A stretch of 63,364 nucleotides of DNA from Propionibacteriaceae bacterium (GCA_025965155.1 JAOPXN010000117.1:1-63364), one strand, 5' to 3'; numbered from the stretch's first letter, positions 1 through 9,444 are shown. The notes: generated by a model from the letters alone, not told the origin. Translations and numbers: made by a program.

Positions 1-249
1 CTCGTGCTTGCCCTGATCGGTCGTGGCGGCCTTGACGTGGTGTTAACGACGGCCATGGTCGTGGTTGTGCTAACCAGCTGGGTGTCCGCTGTCTGGTTCG
101 CTAACAGCCGATGGCAGAACCGCCCGCGAGCCGCGCAGAACGGGCCAGCCACTGACGATGATTCTTGCAAGAGCAATCCGCGAAGACTCGAGCTCACCGG
201 CAGCGGCCAGCGTTGTTATGGCTCGGTACTAGTACATAGGTCACATTGA
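1..249 (+). CDS. Possible 3' end of a membrane protein, partial
   Basis: The reading frame is open from the left edge and ends at 249. The first 35 or so residues contain a hydrophobic stretch (VVLTTAMVVVVL and the residues after it) that could be a membrane segment. The rest is polar and of low complexity. No family was recognised and no ribosome binding site was seen. It may be the tail of a gene that begins outside the window, or a chance frame. Confidence 0.2.
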   Translation, partial: LVLALIGRGGLDVVLTTAMVVVVLTSWVSAVWFANSRWQNRPRAAQNGPATDDDSCKSNPRRLELTGSGQRCYGSVLVHRSH

Positions 250-280
250 TGTTCTGCCTGCTGCGCTGGACGATGGCCCC

Positions 281-1258
281 ATGCGGACAATGAAGCAGGC
301 GGCAATGCAGAGCTCACGCACACTAGCGATCATGATCGGTCTAGCCGTTCTGGCTGCACTGACGTCGGTGCAGGCGGCGCAGGCGGCGACCATGATCAGC
401 AGAGCCGACCTTCAGGGGACGCAGGTCAGGATCGAAGGATCGGGGGCGACGCCGAGCGCCAAGTTGCTCGTGAATGGTGGGACGCTCACCGGAACGGCCG
501 ACTCGGCGGGAGGCTTCAAGATCACCTCCGCCAGCTTCGCGGCACCTGCGGACTGCAAGGTGACCGTCAGCGACGGTTCGACATCGGCCACCCGCACGCT
601 GTCCGGCTGCACCGTGTCCCAGCCTCCGCCGTCGTCCCCGCCTCCACCGTCGTCCCCGCCTCCGCCGCCGACCTCGGTGTCCCTCACCTCACTGGTTGTC
701 ACTCCGATCGACGTGGTCGGCGGAAACGCGGTGACCGGCACCGTCACCATCTCCACGACCGCACCCGCCGGCGGCTTCGTGATCGGCGTCTCCAGCGACA
801 ACACGGTTGCAGCTACGGTGCCGGCGACCGTCACCGTGCCGGCAGGGGCCACGCGGGCGACGTTCACGGTCACCACTAACCCGGTCACGAACGCTCAGTC
901 GGCGCTGATCATCGGGACCGTGGGCGGAGACTTCAGCACCGCCCGACGCGCCATTGTCACGGTCTGGGATCCGTTCCAGTTCGCTAACGGGAGCGTGGGA
1001 GTCACCACCGGCGGTACGGGTGCCGGCAGGGTGGTCTCCCAGCCCGCCGGCGTCGACTGCACTATCGCCAACGGCGGCGGCACGGGTGCATGCAGCGCGT
1101 TCTTCCCAGTCGGCACTGTGGTCCGACTCTCGGCGCAGGCCGCGGCGAACTCAACCTTTGTCGGCTTCAACCCCAGGCCCGGATGCGTCAACGCCTCCAA
1201 GGTCACCGTCGCCCGCGGAACCAGGCACATCTGCCAGCCGGGGTTTCTCCTCAAATAG
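281..1258 (+). CDS. Secreted protein with Pro-rich linker
   Basis: This is a protein of about 325 aa with an N-terminal signal peptide: positive MRTMKQ region, hydrophobic core around residues 14-30, Ala-rich cleavage region AQAA. A first small beta-rich module (about 36-110) is followed by a Ser/Pro linker (PPSSPPPPSS) at about 115-130. A longer beta-rich region with repeated Val/Thr strands follows, like bacterial Ig or Calx-beta folds. Two Cys pairs near the C-terminus (VDCT, GACS, PGCV, HICQ) suggest disulfides in an exported protein. ATGs at 281, 290 and 305 are all possible starts and none has a good ribosome binding site. I do not recognise a function; a surface or matrix role is inferred. 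Confidence 0.6.
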   Translation: MRTMKQAAMQSSRTLAIMIGLAVLAALTSVQAAQAATMISRADLQGTQVRIEGSGATPSAKLLVNGGTLTGTADSAGGFKITSASFAAPADCKVTVSDGSTSATRTLSGCTVSQPPPSSPPPPSSPPPPPTSVSLTSLVVTPIDVVGGNAVTGTVTISTTAPAGGFVIGVSSDNTVAATVPATVTVPAGATRATFTVTTNPVTNAQSALIIGTVGGDFSTARRAIVTVWDPFQFANGSVGVTTGGTGAGRVVSQPAGVDCTIANGGGTGACSAFFPVGTVVRLSAQAAANSTFVGFNPRPGCVNASKVTVARGTRHICQPGFLLK

Positions 1259-1399
1259 GTACGCCATCGACTCGATGAAGTACTCATCTTGGTTGGGGCG
1301 CGCGGTCACAGACAATCGGGCGAGCGTACCCGAACTGCCACGGCCATGACGCGCGGTGGTGGCGCCGGCCGGGGATCACCGCGCGAACCCGGGAACGGC

Positions 1400-2395
1400 T
1401 TAGGGGGAGCTCCAGTCCAGGGCGGCGAGGTCGTCGGTGATCGTTTGTACCCATGTGTGAGCGGCTATCCGGTTGTTGCCGGCTAGCCAGGGCAGCGACT
1501 CAACCATCACGACGAGGCGGGTGAGCAGCAGCTCCGTCCAGACATCTTTGGAGTGGAGGGCAACGCCGCCCGAAGTCTCAAGCCGATGCAGATAGGTCTT
1601 GAACAGCTCAGGCTCGGCCCGGTCAGTGTACACGGAGAGTGTGCGTAGCACCGCCGCGACATCGGTGAACCGTGGCCGCTGGGCGGCGGTCTCGAGGTCA
1701 AAGAGCACCAGCTTCCCGTCGGAGGTGCGGCCGATCTGCTGAGGAGCGAACTCCCCGTGGGTGAGGGCATGCGGCAGGCGATGGTAGGCGTCCACTGCCC
1801 GGCGGTACGCGTCGAGCCAGCCTGGCGGGTCGACGGCTGGGTAGGAATCGGCGAGACGGACCAACGCCTTGGACACTCGACCGTTGAAGCTGTCCTGGTC
1901 CATCCCGGGCGGCAAAGCGAACACTGTCTCCGGGCTGTCGGCCAGGGCGTTCAGCGACGCGCCCAAGGCGAGCAGCTCGTCGGCCTCTTCGCGGAGGACC
2001 CCGATCCTCGGCAGGAACTCCACGATGATCACCTCGGCGTTCCCGCGATCGACTTTGGCCAGCAGTGGAGCGACGGAGATGCCGCGGCCGGCGAGGTAGC
2101 GGTACCGCGCCGCCTCGCGTCGGCCACGGTCCTCGATCTGCTTCACAAACACGGTCCGATGCCGTTCATGATCGCCGGCGTCGCGGTAGCGCAGCGTGAG
2201 AAGGGTGCTGCTGATTCCGCCCTGGTGCAGGCCCTGCTTGGCGTAGGTCGCCCAGGCTGACCCCGCGGCGGCGTACCCCGGCAGGCAGGGCCCGAGATCG
2301 GCCCAGGTCAGCCCGTAAGGCAGCGGTACCGGTTTGCCCTGCACGGCCACCGGGGACAGCTCAGCAGGCGAGACCGGGTCCATGGCCGCAATCAT
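1400..2395 (-). CDS. Aminoglycoside-phosphotransferase-fold kinase
   Basis: Protein-kinase-like APH-family fold. The catalytic-loop motif reads LTHGEFAPQQ, where classical APH enzymes have HGDxxxxN, and it is followed by LVLFDLETA as the metal-binding Asp motif. The HGE form is common in APH-like proteins of unknown substrate, so an antibiotic role should not be assumed. The frame stays open to 2533, but that would overlap the upstream kinase, so I chose the ATG at 2395 (2383 is the alternative). It lies 61 bp downstream of the FGGY kinase on the same strand and may be its co-transcribed partner. Small-molecule phosphorylation is inferred; the substrate is unknown. Confidence 0.65.
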   Translation of the reverse strand: MIAAMDPVSPAELSPVAVQGKPVPLPYGLTWADLGPCLPGYAAAGSAWATYAKQGLHQGGISSTLLTLRYRDAGDHERHRTVFVKQIEDRGRREAARYRYLAGRGISVAPLLAKVDRGNAEVIIVEFLPRIGVLREEADELLALGASLNALADSPETVFALPPGMDQDSFNGRVSKALVRLADSYPAVDPPGWLDAYRRAVDAYHRLPHALTHGEFAPQQIGRTSDGKLVLFDLETAAQRPRFTDVAAVLRTLSVYTDRAEPELFKTYLHRLETSGGVALHSKDVWTELLLTRLVVMVESLPWLAGNNRIAAHTWVQTITDDLAALDWSSP

Positions 2396-2456
2396 CGCCC
2401 ACCGGGCGACTCTGGTCAGCCGGTCCGCTGGCCTAGGTTCGGCTGGTTCGCGTTGT

Positions 2457-4061
2457 TCAGCCGTGTTCGACGGCCGCTCGCTCCACCGGCAGTGCAGCGA
2501 TGTATCGCTGAATGAACGACTCGAAGCCCGCAACGTCCCTTGTGTCTGGCGTGGATGTCTCCAGCTGGGCGTCGGCGAAGACCTGATGGTTCAGGAAGTC
2601 GACCAGGCTCTGGTCGGGGGCCCGACCGGCGACGAAGGCGGCCAGCGTCGCAATCCCCCAGGCGCCACCTTCGGCGGCGGTGTCGCCGACGGAGACAGGA
2701 GTGTCGATCGCGGCAGCCAGGAAGCCCTGCGCCACACCCTTGGTCTTGAACAAACCGCCGTGCGCGAACATCCGGTCAAGCCGTACGCCCTCGTCCCGCT
2801 GCAGCACGTCCATCCCGATCCGCAAGGTGGCGAGGGACGCGAACAGCTGCGCACGCATGAAATTGGCCAAATTGAACGCGCTGTCTGGGGCCCGCAGGAA
2901 CAGCGGGCGGCCTTCGTGCAAGTCGGTAATGGGCTCGCCCGAGAGATAGTTGTAGGCCATCAACCCGCCGGCGTCGGGTGCACCCTGCAGCGCTGAGGTA
3001 AACAACGTCTCGAAGATGGTCGAGGCGTCCACGGCCACGCCGAGAGCTTCGGCGAACTCCGCGAAAAGCCCGACCCAGGAGTTGATTTCGCTGGCACCGT
3101 TGTTGCAGTGCACCATCGCCACCAGGTCCCCGGCCGGTGTCGTGACGAGGTCCAGTTCGCGGTGTACTCGGCCGAGCTCGTGCTCGAGCACGACCATCGC
3201 AAAGATGCTTGTCCCCGCGCTCACGTTCCCGGTGCGTGGGGCGATCGAGTTGGTGGCCACCATGCCGGTTCCGGCGTCGCCCTCTGGAGGGCACATCAGG
3301 ATGCCTGGGCGCAAGCGTCCGGTTGGGTCGAGCAGCTTCGCGCCTCGTTCGGTGAGCTTGCCCGCCGGCTCCCCAGCCAGCTGGATCGTAGGCAGCAGCT
3401 CGGCCAACCGCAGCTCGACTCCGTTTTGGGCGGCGAGCTCGTCGAACTGGGCGAGCATCGTCGGGTCGTAGGCCCCGACGGCGATGTCGATCGGGAACAT
3501 GCCGCTGGCGTCACCGATGCCGAGCACCTTCTCCCCGGTGAGCTGCCAGTGAACATAGCCGGCCAACGTGGTGAGGTAGCCGATGCTGGCGACATGATCT
3601 TCACCGTCCAGGATGGCCTGGAACAGGTGCGCGACGCTCCAGCGATGCGGAATGTTATGGCCAAACAGGGTGCTCAGCTGCTCGGCAGCCTTACCGGTGT
3701 TGGTGTTTCGCCACGTTCGGAAGTGCGTCAGCAACTCGCCCTCGGAGTCGAAGGCGAGATAGCCGTGCATCATGGCCGAGACACCGAGTGCGCCCACCGA
3801 GGTCAGCTCGACGTCGTATCGCTGCCGAACGTCCTGCACCAACGCGGCGTAGCACTGTTGGAGCCCGGACCACACTGCATCCATGGAGTACGTCCAGACC
3901 CGGTCGACGAACTGGTTCTCCCAGTCGTGGCTGCCGACGGCAAGGGGGGCATAGTCCGGTCCGATCAACACCGCCTTGATCCGGGTCGATCCCAGTTCGA
4001 TGCCGATTGCTGTGCGGCCCTGATCAATAGCCGCTCGCGCATCCGTCGCCACGTCGCTCAT
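2457..4061 (-). CDS. FGGY-family carbohydrate kinase
   Basis: ATP-dependent sugar kinase of the FGGY (xylulokinase/ribulokinase/glycerol kinase) superfamily, about 534 aa. The N-terminal phosphate-1 motif is visible (AIGIELGSTRIKAVLI). A later Gly-rich ATP-binding segment (FAHGGLFKTKGVAQGFLAAA) and a C-terminal AAEGGAWGIA segment are typical of the second actin-like domain. I chose the ATG at 4061 because an AGAAGG box lies 9 nt upstream; an ATG at 4070 directly abuts that box. The sugar cannot be assigned from sequence alone. No isomerase or transporter is adjacent, only the APH-fold gene downstream. Confidence 0.8.
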   Translation of the reverse strand: MSDVATDARAAIDQGRTAIGIELGSTRIKAVLIGPDYAPLAVGSHDWENQFVDRVWTYSMDAVWSGLQQCYAALVQDVRQRYDVELTSVGALGVSAMMHGYLAFDSEGELLTHFRTWRNTNTGKAAEQLSTLFGHNIPHRWSVAHLFQAILDGEDHVASIGYLTTLAGYVHWQLTGEKVLGIGDASGMFPIDIAVGAYDPTMLAQFDELAAQNGVELRLAELLPTIQLAGEPAGKLTERGAKLLDPTGRLRPGILMCPPEGDAGTGMVATNSIAPRTGNVSAGTSIFAMVVLEHELGRVHRELDLVTTPAGDLVAMVHCNNGASEINSWVGLFAEFAEALGVAVDASTIFETLFTSALQGAPDAGGLMAYNYLSGEPITDLHEGRPLFLRAPDSAFNLANFMRAQLFASLATLRIGMDVLQRDEGVRLDRMFAHGGLFKTKGVAQGFLAAAIDTPVSVGDTAAEGGAWGIATLAAFVAGRAPDQSLVDFLNHQVFADAQLETSTPDTRDVAGFESFIQRYIAALPVERAAVEHG

Positions 4062-4187
4062 TCGAGTCATCCTTCTACAGATTTCGGAAGAAGTGTGCAT
4101 CCTGCCAGAGAGTCCCCGACATCCGCTCCAGATCGCCACACCGGGGAACCCGGAAGGAGAGTACCGCCTTGCCGACGCCTACTGGGC

Positions 4188-4541
4188 TCACTGGGGGTGG
4201 GCGACTCTGAGCCATGCCGCAATCCACCCGACTTCTATGGCTGCGTCCAGCAGATACATTCGTGAGATTCGGCCTACTGGCGCGTAGGTGACATCGACTG
4301 CGGCTAGTACCGCGGCCGTACCGACGCCGAGTTGGCGGGCGTGTCTAACGCTAGTAACCGACGATGTCGTTGCCAACTGAGCTAGGCCGTTCACCACCAG
4401 TAGTCCGCTGACCGTCTTCACCAGCCATCGATCCGTTTTGGGACCAAAGACGGCCTCGAAGCTGGCCATGTGCAGGAGTGGCCAGAGCCCGCCCAGTACG
4501 TTGGTCAGCCCGTGGGCCCGTGCGAGCAGCACACCATTCAT
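4188..4541 (-). CDS. Small integral membrane protein
   Basis: A 117-aa protein with three to four hydrophobic segments: around GLWPLLHMASF, VSGLLVVNGLAQL, GTAAVLAAVDV and AAIEVGWIAAWL. The start at 4541 has an AAAGGA box upstream. I do not recognise the family. It resembles short actinobacterial membrane proteins annotated only as hypothetical. It stands alone between the sugar kinase and the manganese catalase genes. Confidence 0.55.
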   Translation of the reverse strand: MNGVLLARAHGLTNVLGGLWPLLHMASFEAVFGPKTDRWLVKTVSGLLVVNGLAQLATTSSVTSVRHARQLGVGTAAVLAAVDVTYAPVGRISRMYLLDAAIEVGWIAAWLRVAHPQ

Positions 4542-4671
4542 GGCGAATTCCTTTGTCCCGACCTCGTCTCGCAGGTGTATCGGCGCCCCGTACGGAGGGT
4601 TCCGCCCGGGGCTCCGACTGCGTCTTCGAATGTGTGAGATAGCAGTACCAGAACGTCGCTAGAGCGGCGGC

Positions 4672-5550
4672 CTAGTTGCCGGTGACGTCCTTGATTGCCG
4701 CCTTAGCTTTCTCGATGAGGTTGGGATCTGCGGTCGTGCCGTAAAGCCGCGGATCCGGCGTGACCGGTGGTGGCATCGGCGCGGACGTGGTGGGCCCATC
4801 GTGGTAGGTGAACTCGCCTTTGCCGTCCGGCGACGGTCCACTGGCCCAGCTTCCTTCAGCCGCGGCCGGCCCGTCGGAGAAGTTCAGGTACTGGTAGGAG
4901 ACCTCGCGGTGCTCCTTGCTCAGGGGGAAGTTGCTGGGGACGGGCAGATCCTCGGCGCCCTCGGCGCGAAGTTCGGCGGCGGCCGCGAGCCACTGGTTCT
5001 GGTGCATCGTGTCGCGGGCGAGCAGGAAGGACAGGAGGTCCTTGACGCCGTGGTCGTCGGTCATGTGGTAGAGCCGAGCCACCTGGAGTCGGCCCTGCAT
5101 CTCGGCGTTGGCGTTGGCAGTGAAGTCGGCCAGCAGGTTACCGCTGCAGGTGATGTAGCTGCCCTGCCACGGGTTGCCGTTACTGTCGACGGGACGCGCA
5201 CCCGCGCCAGCAACGATCGCGTGCTGCACGTCGGTCTGCCCGATGACGGCGGCAATCACGGGGTCGGAGTCAACCGCGGACTCCGTGTCGGTGGCTGGCG
5301 CGTCTTCCAGAAGTTGGGCGATCATGATCGCCAACATTTCGACGTGGCCGAACTCTTCGGCGCCGATTCCGAAAAGCAGGTCTTTGTACTTGCCCGGAAT
5401 CTTGGTGTTCCAGGCCTGAAAGCCATACTGCATGGCGACTGTGATCTCGCCGTACTGACCGCCCAACACCTCCTGCAGCTTTCGCGCGTAGGCTGCGTCG
5501 GGCTTGGTCGGTGTGGACTTGAACTGCAACTCTTGCCGGTGGAAGAACAT
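4672..5550 (-). CDS. Manganese catalase
   Basis: Non-haem dimanganese catalase of ferritin-like fold that disproportionates hydrogen peroxide. The expected metal ligands appear in order: Glu in GGQYGEITVAMQY, Glu/His in GIGAEEFGHVEML, Glu in NANAEMQGRL and His in RDTMHQNQW. The length from the ATG at 5550 (292 aa) fits the family. A GGAGG box 5 nt upstream supports this start over the longer frame to 5646. The C-terminal tail is Pro-rich (PMPPPVTPDPRLYG), as in many soil-bacterial homologues. It is monocistronic. The role in peroxide protection is family knowledge. Confidence 0.93.
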   Translation of the reverse strand: MFFHRQELQFKSTPTKPDAAYARKLQEVLGGQYGEITVAMQYGFQAWNTKIPGKYKDLLFGIGAEEFGHVEMLAIMIAQLLEDAPATDTESAVDSDPVIAAVIGQTDVQHAIVAGAGARPVDSNGNPWQGSYITCSGNLLADFTANANAEMQGRLQVARLYHMTDDHGVKDLLSFLLARDTMHQNQWLAAAAELRAEGAEDLPVPSNFPLSKEHREVSYQYLNFSDGPAAAEGSWASGPSPDGKGEFTYHDGPTTSAPMPPPVTPDPRLYGTTADPNLIEKAKAAIKDVTGN

Positions 5551-5805
5551 TAAGCCTCCAGACGTCGGAGAAATGAGGGACATGTAGCCGTGGGCCTGCG
5601 ACTCCCGGCATCCAGGAGAGGACTTGTCAGCGGCCGCCGTCGTCATGGCCGCAGTGCCCCAGGAACGGACTTCACGGGTCTACCCAGATCGGCACCCACG
5701 GAAACGATCAATGATTCGGCAAGCAGGCGCCGCGGGGGCTTTCACTATCGGAGCCGCCGCGACCGCCGCAGCAAGGCCACCGTTCTTCGGGACCCGAAGC
5801 TCAAC

Positions 5806-6231
5806 TCAGCCGGCCGGAAGCAGGCCCAGTTGGCCGAGGAGGTCCATCTGGTCGTGGTAGAAGCGGTGCGCCGTGATCTGCCCGGCTTCGACGACTGCAA
5901 CGTCGCACCCTCGGACCCTTACCCTCTTGCCGGTGGCGGGCAGGCTCTCACCTGAGCCCATGGTCAACGCTCCGGTGTTTGTCCCGGTGATGTAACCCTC
6001 GTCGATTGCGATATCTCCTGCCTCGTGCTTCTGCAGGTACTCATAAGTGAAGTCTGGAAAAGCGTCAAGAAACTGCAACGTGTATTTGTAGATCGCGTCG
6101 CGTCCTGAGATTTCTCCCTGCTCAGGGGTGACCGCGACTACGTCGGCGGCGTAGCACGCGGCTATCACCTCGCGATCCTTCGCCATCATCGCGTTGGTGA
6201 GCCGATCCAGAACTTCGCGGGCCTGTCCCAT
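5806..6231 (-). CDS. SnoaL-like (NTF2-fold) protein
   Basis: A 141-aa NTF2-like alpha+beta barrel protein of the SnoaL/polyketide-cyclase-like type. It begins MGQAREVLDRLTNAM, followed by YAADVVAVTPEQGEISGRDAI and FLDAFPDFTYEYL, the typical first helix, strand and cone-wall segments. I chose the ATG at 6231 because a GGAGG box sits 5 nt upstream. It lies 126 bp downstream of the nitrilase gene on the same strand and may be the last gene of the 9380-5806 unit. Family members act as isomerases, hydrolases or binding proteins, so activity cannot be inferred. Confidence 0.7.
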   Translation of the reverse strand: MGQAREVLDRLTNAMMAKDREVIAACYAADVVAVTPEQGEISGRDAIYKYTLQFLDAFPDFTYEYLQKHEAGDIAIDEGYITGTNTGALTMGSGESLPATGKRVRVRGCDVAVVEAGQITAHRFYHDQMDLLGQLGLLPAG

Positions 6232-6357
6232 GGTGACCTCCGTCCACCTGTTCGTCCAGCGCGCGACGCAGGTCCGCGCCGGTCCGGGTATCCGCCTCCA
6301 GCACACACCTCGGCGGCATGCTTGTCGAGAGCGGGCTGCGATCCCGCTGCGATGAAA

Positions 6358-7164
6358 TCAGTACAGGTCGGTCCTGCGGTCAGTGAGTACGTCGTTGTGA
6401 GGTCCAGCGCTCTTGTCCAGGGCGCGATCCAGGTCAAGATCGGCCACTATCACCACTTCCGCTCCGAGAGCGGGCCCGGCCACCGGGTAGCCGTCGGGGT
6501 CGCAGATGACGCTGCCACCGATCCAGTTCACCCCGCGCTCGGCACCGACGCGGTCGGCGACCGCCACGAAGACACGGTTCACAGCGGCGTTCGCCTGTGC
6601 CTTGATCACCTCGGGTGGGCGTTCGCCGGGGGTTGGGCGGATGGCCGGCCAGTTGGACGGTGCGACCACGAGCTGCGCACCGCGGAGGGAGACGTCGCGC
6701 ACCATCTCAGGAAACTCGAGGTCGTAGCAGATCATCGCCGCCACCATGCCGACTCGGGTACGTACGACCGGTGCGCGCTCGGAGCCCACCGCAAACACGA
6801 GCTTCTCGGTGCCCCACAGATGCGTCTTGCGATAGACCGCGAGCACCTCCCCCCGGTCCACCACGACCAGGCTGTTGTACGGGCGCTCCCCCTCGGATCG
6901 CTCGGCGAACCCGGCCACAACCACCGCGTCGTGACGGACAGAGAGCTCGCGGTAGAGGGTGACACTGTCGCCGTCCACCGGCTCGGCACGCGCGTTTGCC
7001 TCAGCCACATCTCCGAACATGTAACCGGACATCGCGAGCTCCGGCAGGATGATCATGGACGCGCCCTGGGCAGCGGCCTCAGCGGCTGCGTCGACGAGGG
7101 CCCGCCGCGTCCCGACCGGGTCGTCGATGTCGATCCGGATCTGGCACACCGCAACCCGCGTCAC
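6358..7164 (-). CDS. Carbon-nitrogen hydrolase (nitrilase superfamily amidase)
   Basis: Nitrilase-superfamily amidase of 268 aa, hydrolysing a non-peptide C-N bond through a Glu-Lys-Cys triad. The triad is visible: Glu in IILPELAMSGY, Lys in YRKTHLW and Cys in AMICYDLEFPE. The length is normal for cytosolic aliphatic amidase/carbamoylase branches. It starts 9 bp after the bicupin stop, so it is in one operon with it and the SnoaL protein, downstream of an ATACGTAT-type site. It probably removes an amide or nitrile nitrogen from the unknown substrate of this regulon; that is inference from context. Confidence 0.85.
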   Translation of the reverse strand: MTRVAVCQIRIDIDDPVGTRRALVDAAAEAAAQGASMIILPELAMSGYMFGDVAEANARAEPVDGDSVTLYRELSVRHDAVVVAGFAERSEGERPYNSLVVVDRGEVLAVYRKTHLWGTEKLVFAVGSERAPVVRTRVGMVAAMICYDLEFPEMVRDVSLRGAQLVVAPSNWPAIRPTPGERPPEVIKAQANAAVNRVFVAVADRVGAERGVNWIGGSVICDPDGYPVAGPALGAEVVIVADLDLDRALDKSAGPHNDVLTDRRTDLY

Positions 7165-7172
7165 GATGCGAC

Positions 7173-8336
7173 TCAGTCGTCCTCGGTCGCAGTGATCATC
7201 ACGGCGACCGGAGCGAGGTACCCGTTGGGGTCGAGCATCCAGCCAGCGTCGAAGGCGGCCTGGACCACCTCGGGAGCCCAGTCGATCCGGACCCGGTCGT
7301 CACCTGCGTTGACCACCAGCAGTTCCCCGGTCCCGTCGGTGGCCGCATCGGCGCCCGCCTCGAGCAGCTCGAACCGACGCCAGCTGTTGGGCAGGACGGA
7401 CAGCATGTCCTGTGCCTGGAGGACCACCGTCTCCGCGGCAGCACCGGTGTTCAGGGTCACCTGCCAGCGGCCCGACTTCACCAGCAGGGTCTGCGTCTTG
7501 CTGTGGCGGTGCCGAAGCAGGCCCTCGCCGGCCCTCGCCCGCAGCCACGCCAGGTTGAAGCTGTGCGGCTCGTGCAGTCGCGGCACGGCACGCCGGTCCT
7601 CGCTCATGCCGTAGCCGATGACCTGGCTCAGCTCGGCGCTGCCGCCGGGCAGTCCGGTGCACAGGAACGACCGTCGGCCGTACTGCCGGTCTCCGGGCTG
7701 GGTGACCCGCGCGCGCATCTCCTCGAGGCTGTAGGTGGTGAGCTCGTCGATGTACTCCTGCTTCATCGGCTTGATCAACGGAACCCCGACGGGCAGCTCG
7801 TCGCCGGCGACGGTGTCGATCAGACGGTTGTCGGCGGTCAGGTGCAGCCCGTACGACTCGGCCTCCTTCAGCACCGACGGGCCCCAGATGATGCCACCGG
7901 TGGTGTCCTGTCCGAGGATCGTCAACAGCAGTCCGTCGTCGGGACCCTCGTTGGTGAAGCCGCGAAAGATCCAGCTCGGAACGGAGATGACGTCACCGTC
8001 GTGGCTCAGATACTCGCCCTGCTTGCCATCAACGCCCCAGCGGACCCTGAACGTCCCGCCGAAGTTGATGAATACCTCGGCGGTGAAGTGGAGATGCAGG
8101 TTGTTGTTGACCCCGTTGGGCATGCCGGCAGCGCCGACGTTGTAGCCGTGCGCCTCGCTGAGGTTGATGAACTGCTTCGCGTTCTGCGAGACACCCGGGC
8201 CGATGAAGGCGTAGTTGGACTTGCGGTCCGACCCCGGCGTGCGGCAGTCGATGAACGCCGCTTTCTCGGCGACCCAGTCGGAGCGGCGGATGGTCCGTCT
8301 TGCCACCTCGGATGAGGAGACGACCATGTCGGTCAT
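7173..8336 (-). CDS. Bicupin protein, gentisate-dioxygenase-like
   Basis: A two-cupin protein of about 387 aa. The first cupin has LHLHFTAEVFINFGG and SHDGDVISVPSWIFRGF, giving the His/Glu pattern of a metal site. The second has LLRHRHSKTQTLLVKSGRW and QAQDMLSVLPNSWRRFE. The layout resembles gentisate/salicylate 1,2-dioxygenase-like bicupins, but the match is too loose to name a reaction. The ATG at 8336 is preceded by an AAAGGA box. It lies between the two-domain SnoaL gene and the nitrilase in one operon. An oxygenase or isomerase role in the island's catabolic pathway is inferred. Confidence 0.7.
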   Translation of the reverse strand: MTDMVVSSSEVARRTIRRSDWVAEKAAFIDCRTPGSDRKSNYAFIGPGVSQNAKQFINLSEAHGYNVGAAGMPNGVNNNLHLHFTAEVFINFGGTFRVRWGVDGKQGEYLSHDGDVISVPSWIFRGFTNEGPDDGLLLTILGQDTTGGIIWGPSVLKEAESYGLHLTADNRLIDTVAGDELPVGVPLIKPMKQEYIDELTTYSLEEMRARVTQPGDRQYGRRSFLCTGLPGGSAELSQVIGYGMSEDRRAVPRLHEPHSFNLAWLRARAGEGLLRHRHSKTQTLLVKSGRWQVTLNTGAAAETVVLQAQDMLSVLPNSWRRFELLEAGADAATDGTGELLVVNAGDDRVRIDWAPEVVQAAFDAGWMLDPNGYLAPVAVMITATEDD

Positions 8337-8399
8337 GGAGTTCCTTTCGGGGGACGGCCGGATTCGCAAGACCGGTCGTCCGAATATGAGAGCGAGAGG

Positions 8400-9380
8400 T
8401 CAGTAGATGTTGTTGCTGACGTACGGTGTGTCGCCTCGGCGTGCGGCAATCTGTGTCCGGAGTGCGATCTCGTCGTAGACCCGCACTTCGCGTACCAGGC
8501 GTCCGCCCTGCACGAGGAACTGCGAGACCCCGAGAACCTCCACCGGAGAGTCCGTCAGCGGCCCGAAGTCCGGCGTGCCGTTGTAGCGACCCTTGAACAC
8601 CCAGGTCACCGCGATCCGCAGTCCCGCGTACCGCTCCGCCGAGTGGGTTACCACGTCGCGGACCTCGAACCGACCGGCGGGGAACGGCCGGATCATCTTC
8701 AGCAGCGCCCGACGGTAGCCCTCCGGCCGGATGACGGTGCGATAGCCGACCGTGTGCAGCATCAGGTCCCGCACCCAGTACTGCTCCACCAGGTTGAGGT
8801 CGCGACCGTTCCAGACCCGCTCGATGAACTCCAGCACCATCTGCGCCTCGGAGCGAAAGTCGTCGGGCCGTGGCCCCGAGTCGCCCACCGCCAGGACATC
8901 GCTTGGAGGCGCCTGCGTCATGCTTCCGGAGTAACCGATGAACGCCCCGCCCCGAGCGACCTCGTCGGGGTCCTGTCCGAGCTGCAGAGCGATGGCGAGT
9001 GAGTCCCGCACCACCCACTCCTCGACCATGCGGCCGCGCCGGTACAGGCAGTTCGCGATCGTCCGGCTGACGAAGTCGGCCGCCGGCTCCGCAGAGAAGA
9101 CCAGGTGGGAGCTCAGGAACGCGTCGTCGCCGCGGGCCTCCCAGACGACATCCTCGGCCTGGCCGACGCGGTCGGGAGTGGCCGAGATGCGCATCAGGCT
9201 GCCCTCGACCACCTCCTCGACCCCGACGGAGGTCCCGTACGACCCGTGCACGATCGAGTCGGGCTCGTAGTTCTCCCGGATGTGACCGATGGCACGGTTC
9301 ACCCAGATGAGGTCGGTGACTTCGCGGATGAAGTCGTCCGGGTCTGCGTAGGGCTTGTACGCGATCGGGTCAAGCGGCAT
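8400..9380 (-). CDS. Two-domain SnoaL-like protein
   Basis: A 326-aa protein with two NTF2/SnoaL-like domains. The first spans about residues 12-150 (IRENYEPDSIVHGSYGTSVG) and the second about 185-310 (VLEFIERVWNGRDLNLVEQYW, then TVGYRTVIRPEGYRRALLKM). It is the first gene of a minus-strand operon with the bicupin and nitrilase. A promoter-like TTGAGA-N18-TACACT with an operator-like palindrome lies just upstream. The catalytic role is unknown; tandem SnoaL proteins beside cupins and hydrolases recur in actinobacterial catabolic clusters (from memory). Confidence 0.7.
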   Translation of the reverse strand: MPLDPIAYKPYADPDDFIREVTDLIWVNRAIGHIRENYEPDSIVHGSYGTSVGVEEVVEGSLMRISATPDRVGQAEDVVWEARGDDAFLSSHLVFSAEPAADFVSRTIANCLYRRGRMVEEWVVRDSLAIALQLGQDPDEVARGGAFIGYSGSMTQAPPSDVLAVGDSGPRPDDFRSEAQMVLEFIERVWNGRDLNLVEQYWVRDLMLHTVGYRTVIRPEGYRRALLKMIRPFPAGRFEVRDVVTHSAERYAGLRIAVTWVFKGRYNGTPDFGPLTDSPVEVLGVSQFLVQGGRLVREVRVYDEIALRTQIAARRGDTPYVSNNIY

Positions 9381-9414
9381 GGTCTCTCCTGGTCAGCTGA
9401 CGGGGTACTGGTTC

Positions 9415-9444
9415 AGTGTATGCGTATGCATCGGAAGATCTCAA
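9415..9444 (-). promoter_or_regulatory. Promoter and LacI-type operator for the SnoaL-cupin-nitrilase operon
   Basis: On the minus strand TTGAGA (9439-9444), an 18-nt spacer and TACACT (9415-9420) form a promoter. A GCATACGCAT site sits in the spacer against the -10. The core ATACGCAT differs by one base from the ATACGTAT palindrome found upstream of three other units in this island. Occupation by the neighbouring LacI-family protein would block RNA polymerase. Confidence 0.55.

Noticed and set aside
3108-4265. Long plus-strand frame opposite the FGGY kinase
   Set aside because: Typical high-GC antisense shadow; the minus-strand kinase has clear motifs.
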